A stretch of DNA of 64,000 nt from Rhyacophila brunnea (GCA_022495005.1 JAGYXB010000615.1:124001-188000), one strand, 5' to 3'. Positions 44,386 to 56,469 are shown, numbered from the stretch's first letter. The notes: generated from the sequence alone by a model not told the origin. Program-made: numbers and translations.

Positions 44386-45929
44386 GAAATGACACAACAC
44401 AAACTTCAGAACCCTTTAAGTACCTAACTATCAAAATAATTATATTAAACAATATTTTTTCCCGACACTCGCCTATCTATTTGTACTAGGCTGAAGATTT
44501 TACTTCCCGAAGATTTTCTTTCTGCTGTTTAATTATTGGGAAAATTCAGCACATGAGTAGGTATACCTAATAATAATATATCAACAAGTAATTCACTATG
44601 AATTTAAGTAAATCACACTATTGCTGAATATTTTACCGAACCAACCACAATCACAACGCGTCCTTACCCAGTTAACCTATATACCTAGGTACATGATTAG
44701 TTATTTTAGTCCCTTCGCAATATATATAGGATCCATATAGGTATGCTCTGGTCACTAATAATTAGGTAGAGATACGCTTCATAGCTTTGCACTCCGGCTC
44801 TAGGATGAAAATTATGTAAGTAATAGAGATATATATTCTAAAAATACCTTCTTTACATATATTATCTATTTATTTAATTATTACTACATATAATATTAAT
44901 ACAAGTGAATCATATTTGATTTAATTGTATGCGAGATAATCAAGCAGAGGCGTATCAGTGTAGTAAAAAGTACAAAAAGAGTGCAAAGTTATAAAACGTA
45001 TATGTACTCTACCTCTGCATATTACGTAAAAATAAAATCTCTTCAGAAGATGTGGGTATTTTTTTTTATCTTCAATTTCATTTTTCTGATAATTTGACGT
45101 AAAAACACATCTCTGCTTAGGTATATATTATCAGAAATACCGTTGCAGCAATATTGTTAATAAATTATTCAAACATGACTCATTTTTAGTATGGCTGTAC
45201 CTACATACGTTAATTTTATTTTACAAAAAAAAACCGGTCGTGTGTTCAGTCCTATCTGTCAAAATATAATCCAATTATATACATATAAATTAGTTCTTAA
45301 TCCTGATACTTAGAAGGTAGTTTTGTTAGTTTGTCTTAAATTATAAAATAGGTAGGTATATGCAGCAAATCAATTCTGAATGCCGACGACAGAGCGCGGA
45401 GCTTCTGGTCTTGAATTCTGACCGCAGGCTTTGAAAATATATTGTGTTTTTATCCCCTTAAAACTTCACGATGCGGTTCTTCATCAAACATAATCAGCTC
45501 GTATACATGTCGGTCACTTTGGATGTTTATTTTACAAGATCCTAGTCGAGTTTTTTTATAATAAATATTTTAAATATTTCAACTTTTCACAAACATTTTG
45601 AAGTGTTTTTATATAAATGAGCATTTTTAAATATATATGCAGAAGTAGCGACGAATAGTTTTGTGTAATGTTGGTTTGATTAAGGCGCGTAAATTTGTAC
45701 GATGTCTGTCCAAACTACATTTTACTTTATAGCAATGTTTGCGGGTTTGAACATGCGTTGATCTTCAAACAGATGATGATGACGTTTCAAGTGCATTGTA
45801 TAATTCGTTAGCGCGCATAATGTTTGTTGGTCTGGCTCGACTAAACTTCACGAGTATCCTTCCAATCTTTGAATTATTCGTAAGTATTTAAAAGAATGTC
45901 ACACACCATCGATGTTTGCATCGGCTTAG
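44386..45929. other. Unassigned AT-rich sequence
   Basis: A weak fold-back exists around 44950-45120 (AAGCAGAGG ... TCTCTGCTT). No gene. Confidence 0.35.
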
Positions 45930-46570
45930 ACCCTGTCCAGATGGCGCGTGTCCCACAGCGCTTTACGGTCGAGTACCAAAAATGTGCTCCGCCTATATAG
46001 CGCGTTTCATTTAGCAGTGAACAAGCTAGGTGGCGTAATTCATTTTTGAATCGGCACAAAAAGCAAACACGACTCGCGAGTGTAAGAAGAAAGCCCGACA
46101 ACTCAATTGTGATACACGGTTTATTTGAGATTTTATATTTCGGGATAACTTGCAAGATGTATTCTCGGCAGTTTACAAGCTAGGTGACTTAATACTTTGG
46201 ACGCTGAAGACGCACATGCGCGTAATGACCAGGCGGCCGATCGATGTAATTAACGTGCATTTTAAAGGTGCTAATTAAAAAATCATTATATAGTCAGCAG
46301 CGAATGAGTTATTATGGAATATCTATACAAACTCTCCCCTCGAGCGCGAGGCGGTCGTAATTCATTTTGAAATGGCTATGTACGTTGCATTGTCGACAGA
46401 CTTGTGTTCGCTTGCGCTTGTCGCGCGAGAAATATCACTCCCCGAGGGCATGTGGACGGTTCAATTAGGTCACTTGTACCTGGTGAACGCGCGATTTGTT
46501 AGTTACGTGCAAGGACGGACAAAATCAAACTTGCGCGACTGTTTTGCGTCGAACGGTCGATTTTATTTTA
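45930..46570. other. CpG-enriched segment with internal similarity
   Basis: The segment stands out from AT-rich flanks. GGTGGCGTAATTCATTTTTG (46030) and GGCGGTCGTAATTCATTTTG (46351) are similar, and AAGCTAGGTG occurs at about 46025 and 46179. This suggests an old internal duplication. An open frame (46372-46650, 92 codons) has no recognised domain. A TATATAG lies at 45994. It could be a regulatory region or an unrecognised transposon. Confidence 0.3.
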
Positions 46571-46838
46571 TTTATTTATTTAGAAAAAACGAGTATTGTG
46601 TCAAAACGGACATTTGCCAATACGTCAAAATAGATAATAGAATACAATAATTAATTAGACATAGAATTATAAACAGTAGCCATGAAAATGTCACATATTT
46701 TAGATAAAAATACGTAAAATATGTTATTGCATTACGACATTTTCGAAAGATATTAAAACCCTCATAACAAAACCAAGCTTTTTGCTAGCTTTAGCACTGA
46801 TCAAGAATAATATCGTGGTTTAAAGTGAACTTTGTAAT

Positions 46839-47344
46839 GAGTGTTTCACAACCATAGTGAACCAAGTCCATTCTGGTTATTTTTGAGTAAGCTCTAGGCT
46901 CAAACCATAGTTTAAATATAACTCAGATAGAGTTATTTCGTTCAAAATTAATATTTGAGTATTTTCTTATTCTGTAAGGGTATGATTTCCCTCACATAAT
47001 AACTTAAATGCACTAAAAATAACACTTCCGCATTGCAATCATACCCTTACAGAATTAGAAATACTCATTAAAGCCGTAAAATGTCGTTGAATAACACAGT
47101 TAACACAGTATACTTGATTCCAAATGCACCCCATTGATATTGGATAATAATCCATTTGGAGATTTTGGTTGGATGCATTTGGTATCAGATAAGACGTGTT
47201 AACTGTGCTAACAATTATTGTAGATAACCGCCATGTCTATAGAATTGCTTCGATTGATATCCGTGTTAACAAATATTATGTTTGAACCTAGCTTACTCAA
47301 AAATAACCAGAATGGACTTGGTTTACTATGGTTGTGAAACACTC
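46839..47344. mobile_element. MITE with 55-bp inverted repeats and two inner hairpins
   Basis: 46839-46893 (GAGTGTTTCACAACCATAGT...) and 47290-47344 are inverted with one mismatch in 55. Inside, CTGTAAGGGTATGAT pairs with ATCATACCCTTACAG, and a GTTAACACAGTATAC...CCAAATGCA block pairs with a later TGCATTTGG...GTGTTAAC. No open frame and no clear target duplication. Confidence 0.85.
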
Positions 47345-47796
47345 GTATAATATGTACACTCAAATCCTTTACCTCAGTAATTTTACTCAATATTATAATA
47401 TTATAGGTACCAGGCTGTGTTCATGTCTAAATAAAACACTTAAAAATACTTAATAAAGACCACCGGAATTCAAGGAAAAGGGGTGCAAATGTTTCACACT
47501 GGTCTGTGGTGTCCCTAATGAAAAAACACTGGCGCACACAATAAAAATAAATAATAAACCCGGCGAATGCATTTTTTGTCGCTATTTTGATCCCTGGCCT
47601 GCAGCTATATTTTTTTCCTTTCGTTTGTTTTGTTTCTGTTTTTTTAGTGTTACCGAGGCGAGACAGGCGCAGTCGAATACCGTCTAATATTTTCTTGAGC
47701 CCTTTGTTCGTCTTGCCAGCTTTGTAATGCGATACCTATAACTACCAAAGGTTCGGTCTTGAAACTATATTAACGATTTTTTTTGCATATGCCATT
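47345..47796. other. Unassigned sequence
   Basis: 47411-47430 matches a TTCATGTCTAAATAAAACAC block of the 37205 family; otherwise nothing recognised. Confidence 0.35.
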
Positions 47797-48344
47797 AACT
47801 TACGAAGGGAGTAGGCTGTTGAGATCCTACATAAATAGTGCACACTAAACATTGCCAGTCATACTTATTTGTTTTCATTCAACTAAGAATATTGATCGCA
47901 GATGATGTTAGTTATTTTTTTAAATTTAATTTAACCTTGCGTAAACCAAGTCATAATAGATAATAGTTACCTACTCAAAAAATATTTTTTATCTATTAGG
48001 TATGAGTTGATTTCGGCACAGGTAACATGACTTTTAAAAAACTAACTAACACCATCTGCAATCTGTACCTACCTACATATCCAATACTTTCACAGAATCA
48101 ATGAAAAGTGAAAACAAATAAATATGACTGACAACGTGTACCTATACTATTTTTATTATATCGCCACAGTCTACCTCCACTATGATGGTTTTAGGCAGGG
48201 TTTACTTGAATTTTTAAAACTAACAAGCACCATTTGCGACTTATATTCTTAGTTAAATGAAAACAAATAAGTAGATATGACTGACAAAATTTAGTGTGCA
48301 CTATTTATGTTAGATCTCAACAGCCTACCTCCACTCTTCGCCAC
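47797..48344. mobile_element. hAT-type fold-back MITE with a doubled right arm
   Basis: Left arm from about 47803 (CGAAGGGAGTAGGCTGTTGA), a first right arm to about 48185 (CACAGTCTACCTCCAC), then a second right arm to 48344 (CTACCTCCACTCTTCGCCAC). This indicates a partial internal duplication or two overlapping insertions of one family. Confidence 0.65.
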
Positions 48345-51300
48345 ATAGCATACTTATATTTTTTTAAACGGCCCTCGGAAACGAGCTTGCCTATATACCT
48401 ACGTCTACTTATACATATTGTAGGTAGGTATTAATGTTGTCTTATTTACTCTCACTTCTTACACTTCTTTTTGGGGGGGCGGAGTTAAGAATTTTCGCAG
48501 GGCATTGACAGAATTTGAAGTGCCGCCAGTGTTACATTTCATTATATCACACAATCAATTAATAAAGAACTTACTAATATGTACATAATATCTTAGAACC
48601 AGGGAACTCGAAAATAATGGGAACTGAAATACCTGGTGTAGACAAGCAGGCAACCGATCTCGAGTGTGAAATAATATAGGATAAACTTAAACACGTGTCA
48701 AGAATACGTCATTCTACGCTGGTTCTTCGTTCTGACAACTGCTCTCGGTTTATGGAACGACGCTCATGTAATATTGGTGTATTGAAGGTTGCAACACACA
48801 CTATTGCACGTCTATAATGCGTGGTTTATTTTCGTAGGACACTCACACATTCAAAACCCTGCGTCAAAATGTAGGTACTGTATTGGGATATCATATTTTG
48901 ACTGTCATTAGTCATTACTCATGGAAAGCCTTAGCCTAAAACGGTAACGCAAAGGTGGAGGGATCGTCGCATGCCAACTACGTTGTAATCTTACATTATA
49001 GGTTGTACAAACCCTCCGCATGAGCCTATTTTAGTGAGTAACGTTTTACCAAGTGCATAGCCAACACGCCAGTGTTGCCACAATATTATTTAAAAACATC
49101 GCTTGTAAAATTATAACATTGGAATAAATATTCGATATCTGGCAACACTACGACACGCACACTGTCACACATATTTTCAAATAACCCAGAAAGGGTCGCG
49201 GAGGAGGCGTGAAGGGGGCGAGGCAAGTGCATGAAAAAGTTCGTTATGTTTTAAAGGACAAACACATGCATTAGCTCTATCTATATTTTTCTATAATCTA
49301 AGAGGTTGTAATATAATTATGTAACTCACAACATCAAGAAAATTTACCACTTGTAAACAATAAGTAGGTACCTACTTACTACAACATGATTTATCAGCCA
49401 ACAAGGCAAGTGGATATATTATATAGTATTGGATAAAAATAATGGGATTCCAATACTCGCTATCCGGTTCTGAAAAAGTCAAGCAGTTTCACATGACATT
49501 CCTAGTTGCACTAATGAGTAGAACAGGTATTATCTAAGTATATATTCTGTAAGGTTTGATTCCAATTCGCCGAAGTGAGTGAAATAAGTTAAACCGTGAT
49601 ACTACGGACGTCGGACTTATCAGTTTTTGATTAGATTCGAAGATAAAGCGATGCAGGTAGAAACGTATGTAATCGATTCTTGTAACTGAGCTGATCGTTA
49701 TTTTTGTGAGTTAGCCAATTAATCACTCTTTTGACATATATAATAGAATCCGTTACTGGCTGCACTAAGTGGAAATGAGCATATACAAAAAGCTTCTAAC
49801 CCACAAGCTGGCAAGCGATTTGATATAATGGTATTGTGTATTTACAAGAATTTGTCAATTGACGCTAGGTATGACGAGTTTCTCGCAGAACAAAACTGCC
49901 ATGGAGTGCATTTGTGCGCCTGAATAGTATATAATTATTCAAAAGTAACCTCCCATTATGTCTTAATCATGACTTAAGCTAACGCCCTGGATAGATTTAC
50001 TCATGAATTTCGGTGGATTACGTGACAGCGATGAACTTGAGAACCGATAAGAGTGGAGGGATTTAGGGGAGTCCTTCATCCAGCTGTGAATCGACCTCGG
50101 CTAGTTCTTTAGTGCATTGGCATCGATCAATTTATGATCGTGATATTAGTTATACTTTACTTAAGGGATATTAGATATTATATTACTTCGATTTTAACAG
50201 TTTAGTTTCCAATCCTGACATTTTGGAAAATTTTAATTTCTATTCACCCGTCAATCACATGCGTGAGCCATGACCTCTTTTGCATGAAAACTGTTTCCTC
50301 GTATCAAGCACCAATAGGGAGGGCTGTGCGACTAGTCAAGGCACTCCTTAGAGACGTAGACATTTTTAGTGATGCGCTATATATTTTGTTTTTAAAATTC
50401 TATTTTATTGTTTAATATGTTTTTTATTTATTTTTTTACTATAAAATTATTTTTGGCTTTTTTTTCTCTATACCAACTTCATTTACCTGTTCTTCTCATT
50501 CTAAATATCGTATTGTGAACGTCTTGAATTAATAATTTATTTGTAAAATCGCATTCGAAAAAATAATCGAATGAAAAATACTAACTGTTAATGATAAGAA
50601 TAATCATCATAATATGAGTATTAGAGTTCGATGTTCGATTATTTATTTAAGATATTATGACGTATAATATATTAATAATTAACTCGCATTTGACAAAATT
50701 GTGGGTTGGTGGTTTCTTCACAAATAATGTCCACATAATTCTCTTTCGCAATAATCTTCATCTCCGAAGATGATCTGGATGAGAGGAATGAAAATAAAAT
50801 CGTAATAAACCTTATTTCTCAATCTGTTTTCGATCCGTCATGGCTATGGGTTTTATTACGGTGTGCATGCCAGCTTTTGTTGTAACAGAGCATTGACTGC
50901 TCTGGGAGGCTCGTAAAGACCGAAAGTGCATCTGAAACCAACGATTCTCAACGTTTTGAGGTGAAAAAATATTTTTATAAATTGAAATGTGGAAAGACTT
51001 AATTTTAATTTTTTGGTACAAAACATTGTGTGCAATATGTAGGTATGTATACGAATAGATACTTAATACCTATGTCATTAATAAAATAGGAGTCGATGTT
51101 TCTTTGCATAATTTAAGGGTGGGTGGTTGAATGGAATGTCACAGGAATATTAATTAATATACATAAAAAAGATGATATACCTACGTATAGGTATTGAATG
51201 CCATTCGGTTTAAGTTTTTTTAAATTATATTTTACAATTTGTGTACATAACGTTTAAAAAGTCTATATAACACACCTATTGTCGTTGATTTAAGAATGTA

Positions 51301-51564
51301 ACATTCTTCATTGAATAGGTATACCTACATAATATCTTTCCCAGAAACAATCATACTTAATGTTTAAAAAGTGACAATCATTGTCAGACGAAGAAACAAT
51401 CATAATTTTTGTTAAAAATCTTAAATCCTTGATAAATGTCGTTAGGCTTAATTGGTAGAGCTCCCGTCCAGGCTGGAATGTGGTATAATATGTCAACTTC
51501 ATTGGGTCTTAATATTGTGATTTTGAGGTTCTTCCAAATTATGCTGAAAATACGTATTACCATT
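48345..51564. other. Long stretch without recognised genes
   Basis: AT-rich with a few less AT-rich islands. GCCAGTGTTGCCACAATA (49070) and TATCTGGCAACACTAC (49135) form a short inverted pair. 48931-48984 repeats the 39763 segment. No coding exon could be supported. Confidence 0.35.
48931..48984. repeat. Dispersed repeat segment, copy 2
   Basis: GTAACGCAAAGGTGGAGGGA and GCATGCCAACTAC match the reverse complement of 39763-39820. Confidence 0.5.
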
Positions 51565-51680
51565 TTGTTTATTGATTCTTCTTCTTCTTTCAACCTGTCA
51601 CCGCGCCACTTCCCTCGGTCCATCGCCAATTCTCGCGCCTCCTGCCATGCCAGACCTGCAGCGCGTATATCACTTTTGTA
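51565..51680 (-). pseudogene. Non-LTR retrotransposon 3' end, copy 2
   Basis: Same tail as 3229 and 53575 with an AAGAAGAAG 3' end on the minus strand (51568-51580). It ends at 51680, where a MITE is inserted. Confidence 0.6.
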
Positions 51681-51885
51681 GAGGGTAGTTAATCATATTT
51701 ATGTATTGAGGCACTTATTATAAGTTAGCCGTCTAGACTGTCAAAACTGTCTAATCTCGCTCTAAAAATTATCACAGCCAAGAGAGGTGCTGTTAAAATA
51801 TAGCACTTTTTGGCAGATCAGACGGTTAATTATTGTAAGAATTAACCGCCTCAATACATATTACGATAATTTATAAACCACCCTC
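51681..51885. mobile_element. 205-bp MITE inserted in a retrotransposon tail
   Basis: GAGGGTAGTTAATC...TATGTATTGAGGC and its inverted counterpart GCCTCAATACATATT...CCACCCTC form terminal repeats of about 32-38 bp. A second inverted pair CGGTTAATT/AATTAACCG lies at 51824-51849. Inserted after CACTTTTGTA of the retrotransposon. Confidence 0.75.
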
Positions 51886-52589
51886 GATAGCCGCCGATCA
51901 ATACAACATTAAATTTGACACACAAATTTACAATAAACACCATTAGGTACTGTAATGTATGCTGCATCAATTCAATGGGGGAAAGCAGTGTTTCTTTAAA
52001 ACAGTTTCAGAAGTGATGTATCTCTGCGTAGGTAGGTGCCTATAATACTATTGAGTGGGTAGGTATTATGCATGTCGTACATTGCCTCCCTATATATGCA
52101 CGCGTATGCTCTAATAAAGTTCATCTTTTTATTACGAATTATATTGTTTTATATTGGCTCATTCATTACTATTACAATATAGTTTGGTGCATATGAAAAT
52201 CTTGTTCTATCGTAATGCACTCGTTGAAGCTGCTTACAAAGAATGTTAATGCATTTCGATTCTCTTTAATTTTGTTCGGGCGACCTCGTTAAAGTAATTT
52301 ATTTCTTATTCATATTGCAGCCGAATCTGTAAAAGTCCATTTTGAGTGTTATTTTTTTACGACCAAGCTAACTGACGCGGCGTGTAGTTACACCTATGCT
52401 TTTTATTAAAAATAAAGACAGTTCATAAATACAGTTTTATGTTTGAATTAAATATTTTTTTCAAAAATCAGAGTGCGTTACATTGAAAATTCCGGTTTCT
52501 GTCACAGTAAGATACATCAAGCATTTTTTTGACCATGTTAGATCCTGAGAAAGCCGCATGAATAGAGGTTGTATTAAATTAAAGTAATA
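51886..52589. other. Unassigned AT-rich sequence
   Basis: No gene or repeat partner recognised. Confidence 0.4.
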
Positions 52590-53328
52590 ACAGTTTTTTT
52601 TTTACGAGAAATGGATGTTGGCCACTTGCTCAACCTGTTGCGTCCATATTCTGGCTCCACATACACATTGAAAAATAACATATTGTGAATTAGAGGGCTC
52701 GCACATCAGAACCCGCCGCATGCGTCTTACGACGAATTCGTCGATGTGACGTCATCGTAAACCAAGAAACAAACGTTATCAAATGGAGCTTCGCAGATTG
52801 GCCGATGCAACTGCGACACTGCGACGCTCCTGCATGCGACGAGTTGCGTTTGCTAGAGCCTGCATGTCGATATCGACAAATGTCGACTCCGCGCATGCGC
52901 ACAGCCTCACAATCGGCCATTTCTGTCTCTGTCTACATTGTCATTGCTCGCTCATCGCTGGTCACCGCGTTTGACGTTTGTTCATACAATCAACACAATA
53001 AAAATGGCAGACGAGAGACTTCTCCTTAAATGTCTCCGGTACCAATACATAATAATCGCTGTTTCCGCGTCTGATGACATATTTGCGCAATGGCGTCGTC
53101 TAGATAGAGTATATTTTGACGTTTCGGGAGATTACGCGCGAATGCGGCGAATGTCGATGTCGCTAGAGATGTGCGAGGTTGTATCATGCAACACTGACCG
53201 GCGGGTCTAGGAAGTTTTGATTTATGGCCGTCAGGCACACAAGGCGAGTTGTGATGTGCGAGCCGGCTTAACCAGACCCGGGACCCACGGAATTAATGCT
53301 GACATGTTACCTCTCGGCCATCGTGGTC
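52590..53328 (-). mobile_element. tRNA-derived SINE interrupted by a PIF-like MITE
   Basis: The minus strand holds the SINE 3' part at 52590-52692 (T-run, ATGGATGTTGGCCACTTGCT) and the tRNA head at 53268-53328 (AGACCCGGGACCCACGG, A box in CTCGGCCATCGTGG). The two halves join collinearly with the consensus of 20231-20470 when the insertion is ignored. Confidence 0.75.
52693..53267. mobile_element. PIF/Harbinger-like MITE with TTA target duplication
   Basis: 575 bp. Left end GAGGGCTCGCACATCAGAAC and right-end inverse GCCGGCTCGCACATCACAAC share GGCTCGCACATCA. TTA flanks both sides (52690-52692, 53268-53270). Three-base TTA/TAA duplications are the PIF/Harbinger signature. GC-rich interior. A plus-strand frame from an ATG at 53005 (MADERLLLKCLRYQYII...) runs to 53210; it may be the vestigial start of a transposase, but this is not established. 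Confidence 0.8.
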
Positions 53329-53574
53329 GTTTATTCATCATTATTTGTTATTAATTGATGCTGAGATGCTGATAGGAATAGGCAAATTTTAAAGTGATGG
53401 TGCATGTTAATTTAAATATTTTATAAGTATATTCTTATTTAAGAACCTGTGTAACACGTTTTGACATCATAGAACCGACAAAGATAGTACCTACTTATTA
53501 TAAAATATCAAAGTACCGATCATAAAATAGCAGCAGGTACCTACCAACTGATACCAACATGTTAACCGCCATCT

Positions 53575-53945
53575 GCGTTTGGCGACAAACTAAACTGAGT
53601 TAAGTATCTTTCAGTAAGTTTCACCCTGTCACGACCCAGCATTGGAGAATAGGGAGAGCACAAGTTCGCGCCACTTCCCGCGGTCCATCGCCAACTCTCG
53701 CGCCTCCCGCCATGCCAGACCTGTAGCGCGTAGATCGCTTTTGTAGCATCGCTGCAGGGTGAGGGAGGGCTGGCCACGGCGACAGAGCCCTTGAGGCTGT
53801 GCCAAGTATATTAAGTTTTATTTTTGCAAGTAGGTACAAATAAAGGGATTGTAACAAACATTTTCCTACCGGGCGAGTTGCGGGCCGGTTCCGGTAAGTC
53901 CTCCGCCGGAGACGACTTGGAGGGGCAGCCATCGACCAGCAGACA
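53575..53945 (-). pseudogene. Non-LTR retrotransposon 3' end, copy 3 (best coding tail)
   Basis: One minus-strand frame reads QPSLTLQRCYKSDLRATGLA, then WREARELAMDRGKWREL and a stop shortly after (…LFSNAGS). This is a clear C-terminal signature of a non-LTR reverse transcriptase ('W..a.dR..Wr.l'). Upstream, APPSRLRRRTYRNRPATRPV is in a separate block, separated by an AT-rich segment (53815-53870) that may be an insertion. Confidence 0.7.
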
Positions 53946-54067
53946 GGCAGACATTTAAGATATCGTCATTTTGGACCCAGCTTTTGTTTCCGAGGCTGCA
54001 TTTTCTCGACTCTCGACCTATCGATACCTAATCAATTTCATTTAACATCATATTGTTAACTGTATAG

Positions 54068-54398
54068 CAATGGCGAAGACTATAGGTAGGCTGTTAAGAT
54101 CTGACAAAAATAGTAAGTACATACTTCTAAACTTTCTCAGTCGTACGTATATGTTTTCATTGAACTTGCTGGCACTGTTGGTTAGTTTTTAAAAATCCAT
54201 TAAACCCTGCCTAAACCGAATGGCTTATGGGTTGGTTTACCCAGGAATGAATTGAATTTTAAAACTAACCTGCACGATCTACACATTGTAGTATTGCTAT
54301 TAGTCAAATGAAAACAAATACGTATAATTGAGAAAGTTTAGTGTGCACTATTTATGTCGAATCTTTGCAGCTTACCTACACTACACCCTTCGCCACTG
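54068..54398. mobile_element. hAT-type fold-back MITE with 8-bp target duplication
   Basis: Starts CAATGGCGAAGACTATAGGT and ends CACCCTTCGCCACTG, with CTGTATAG on both sides (54060-54067, 54399-54406). 331 bp, internally deleted relative to 24425-24940. Confidence 0.9.
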
Positions 54399-54407
54399 CT
54401 GTATAGG

Positions 54408-54820
54408 TATACCTATGATGTAAGAAAAATAACGGATATATTATAGTCGCATTAATAACAGCTCTCCACAAAATACACATGTATCCATTCTCTTAATTTG
54501 TTATTCTGTTATCTGGACAAACTCATTTGACATCACTTCAAAAAGTGACTAATGTCGCTCTGGCCGTAGATGTCTGATGAGATGCCGTAATCTTTCAGGA
54601 AAATGATTTTGTATACCTATAATGTAAGAAAAATAACGGATATAATATTATAGTCGCATTAATAACAGCTCTCCACAAAATACACATGTATCCATTCTCT
54701 TAATTTGTTATTCTGTTGTCTGGACAAACTCATTTGACATCACTTCAAAAAGTGACTAATGTAGCTCTGGCCGTAGATGTCTGAGATGAGATGCCGTAAT
54801 CTTTCAGGAAAATGATTTTG
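54408..54820. repeat. Tandem duplication, two units of about 205 bp
   Basis: 54408-54611 and 54612-54820 are nearly identical (TATACCTATRATGTAAGAAA ... GGAAAATGATTTTG), differing at a handful of positions and two short indels. The first unit starts two bases after the target duplication of the MITE at 54068-54398. Confidence 0.9.
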
Positions 54821-55911
54821 TTGATGGCCACAGAATATAATGTTTGAATGTTTTTAACTTTCCGGTCACTCTCTTTGTTCCACTTAAAAATGATCGCTTC
54901 TTGTATCAGTTGCTAGCATTTTTGATGCTACATTATGATGTGACATCTGATAGGGCAAGTTTCTGAGATATTTTCTTCTTGCCCATTCAAACAAGATTCT
55001 AAAGCCTTTACGGAATGTGAACCTTTGCCTTTGAAACTCTTGATTAATGATACACAGTACATGGTGCTTTGTTGGAGTGAATAGAATAAAATTATACTTC
55101 ATACGTAGGTATAAGTATTTTATTATATATACCTACGGACTATACATTGTAATTTATAGTAGAAGCCATAAAATACGTATTTCTATAGTAGGTAAAATGT
55201 TTTTCTACTTGTCTCAAATAATTGCGTATAAATATTATGAATTATTTGAATTAATAATATCTCTATGTCGGTCTTTCTTCTGCCTCTAAAGTCAGCTGGA
55301 TGAAGGCATTCTCTAGTTTTCTCTCTATGTTGCTACATATTTCCGACGGACTACGTCCATTTTCCGTGCCTTTAATGTGGCTTTTTAACACTTTGGTGTC
55401 CCTCTGCCATTCCATGCTTTGTCTATTTGAGTAGGTAGGTTATAAGCAAAAGGGCCACTTTTCTACACTGAAAAATATGAGTAGGTAATGGATAAAACTA
55501 ATTGAGTAGGTATGCAGTTTTATTGTATTTTTAGGTTAATTATAACGTTTATTATATTAAATTATAGTGAATACTTCAAGCATTGTCTGAATTAAAAATA
55601 AAAACTTTATTTGGATTAATTTTAACGTTGCAGAGAGTGGCTGGCTGTCATACATTTAAAATACCTGTGAGAATTACCCATTTTGCTGTTAACCCCCTCC
55701 CCTTACTTATTAATACTTCTTATAAGTAAGTAGTAAATTAAAAGACTAGGTAGGTACCTTTAAAGGTGGTAATACTCGTACCTAAGTAACCTAAGACGGC
55801 AAAATAAGCGGAGCTGCCACTTTTAGCCGGCTTTCAAGTCTCCTCGCCTCGACTGCCGCACATCCATCAATCAAATCTTCTAGGAACGTCGTTCCGATGT
55901 TGCATTAGAAG
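54821..55911. other. Unassigned sequence
   Basis: A 72-codon minus-strand frame (54884-55102) has no convincing domain. No gene called. Confidence 0.35.
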
Positions 55912-56075
55912 TAGTGGCGAAGGGTGACTTTTGGAAATAGGTAGGCTGTGGAGATCAAAGAAAAAGAGCACACTTGTCAGGTATACTCACGGGAAATAAA
56001 ACGTTAATACAATGTTACTACTGATGAATAGGTACATTCTAATGTCAACGTCACACTAAATCGATGAAATTTCAA
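55912..56075. mobile_element. hAT terminus related to 43243-44361
   Basis: TAGTGGCGAAGGGTGACTTT and the following block (GAGCACACTTGTCAGGTA, ACTACTGATGAATAGGT) match the first 150 bp of the hAT at 43243. No right end follows. Confidence 0.75.
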
Positions 56076-56246
56076 TAGCTCACTGACGACATTCAATTGA
56101 GCAATGAATATAAATTATGTATTTTACTATATCTACACGTAACATACGCCTAAAATAAATATCATCGGTAAATATTATCAACCGCCCAATATGACAAACA
56201 ACTAAACAAAATATACTCGTAGCCTCACAAAACATGGATATATTGG

Positions 56247-56469
56247 GATGCGGCGACCGGCGAGCCGGTACAGGAAGTACCAATTCGTAGGTGTGCGTAT
56301 GCGTTTTGGCGACTTCGACTCACAGCCCGAGACGAATGCGACTAAAAAGTCTTATTCCACCAATGTGCATAGCTCTATTTTTGGCAACGGTGTGTTTTGT
56401 GAATAACGGACTTCACATTGACGTATTCGACACGTTGCAGACAAGACGAGTTTAGATGTGAGAGCCGGC
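56247..56469. mobile_element. PIF/Harbinger-like MITE, right-end fragment
   Basis: Shares the interior of 37936-38195 and ends AGATGTGAGAGCCGGC before TAA (56470-56472). The left terminus is missing. Confidence 0.6.

Noticed and set aside
52783..53210. Overlapping plus-strand frames of 60-90 codons
   Set aside because: All lie inside the PIF-like MITE. They were not called as host genes; at most the 53005 frame is a transposase vestige.
54884..55102. Possible receptor C-terminal exon on the minus strand (KGFRILFEW stretch)
   Set aside because: The likeness is a few residues only, and no transmembrane exon or matching splice sites were found nearby.
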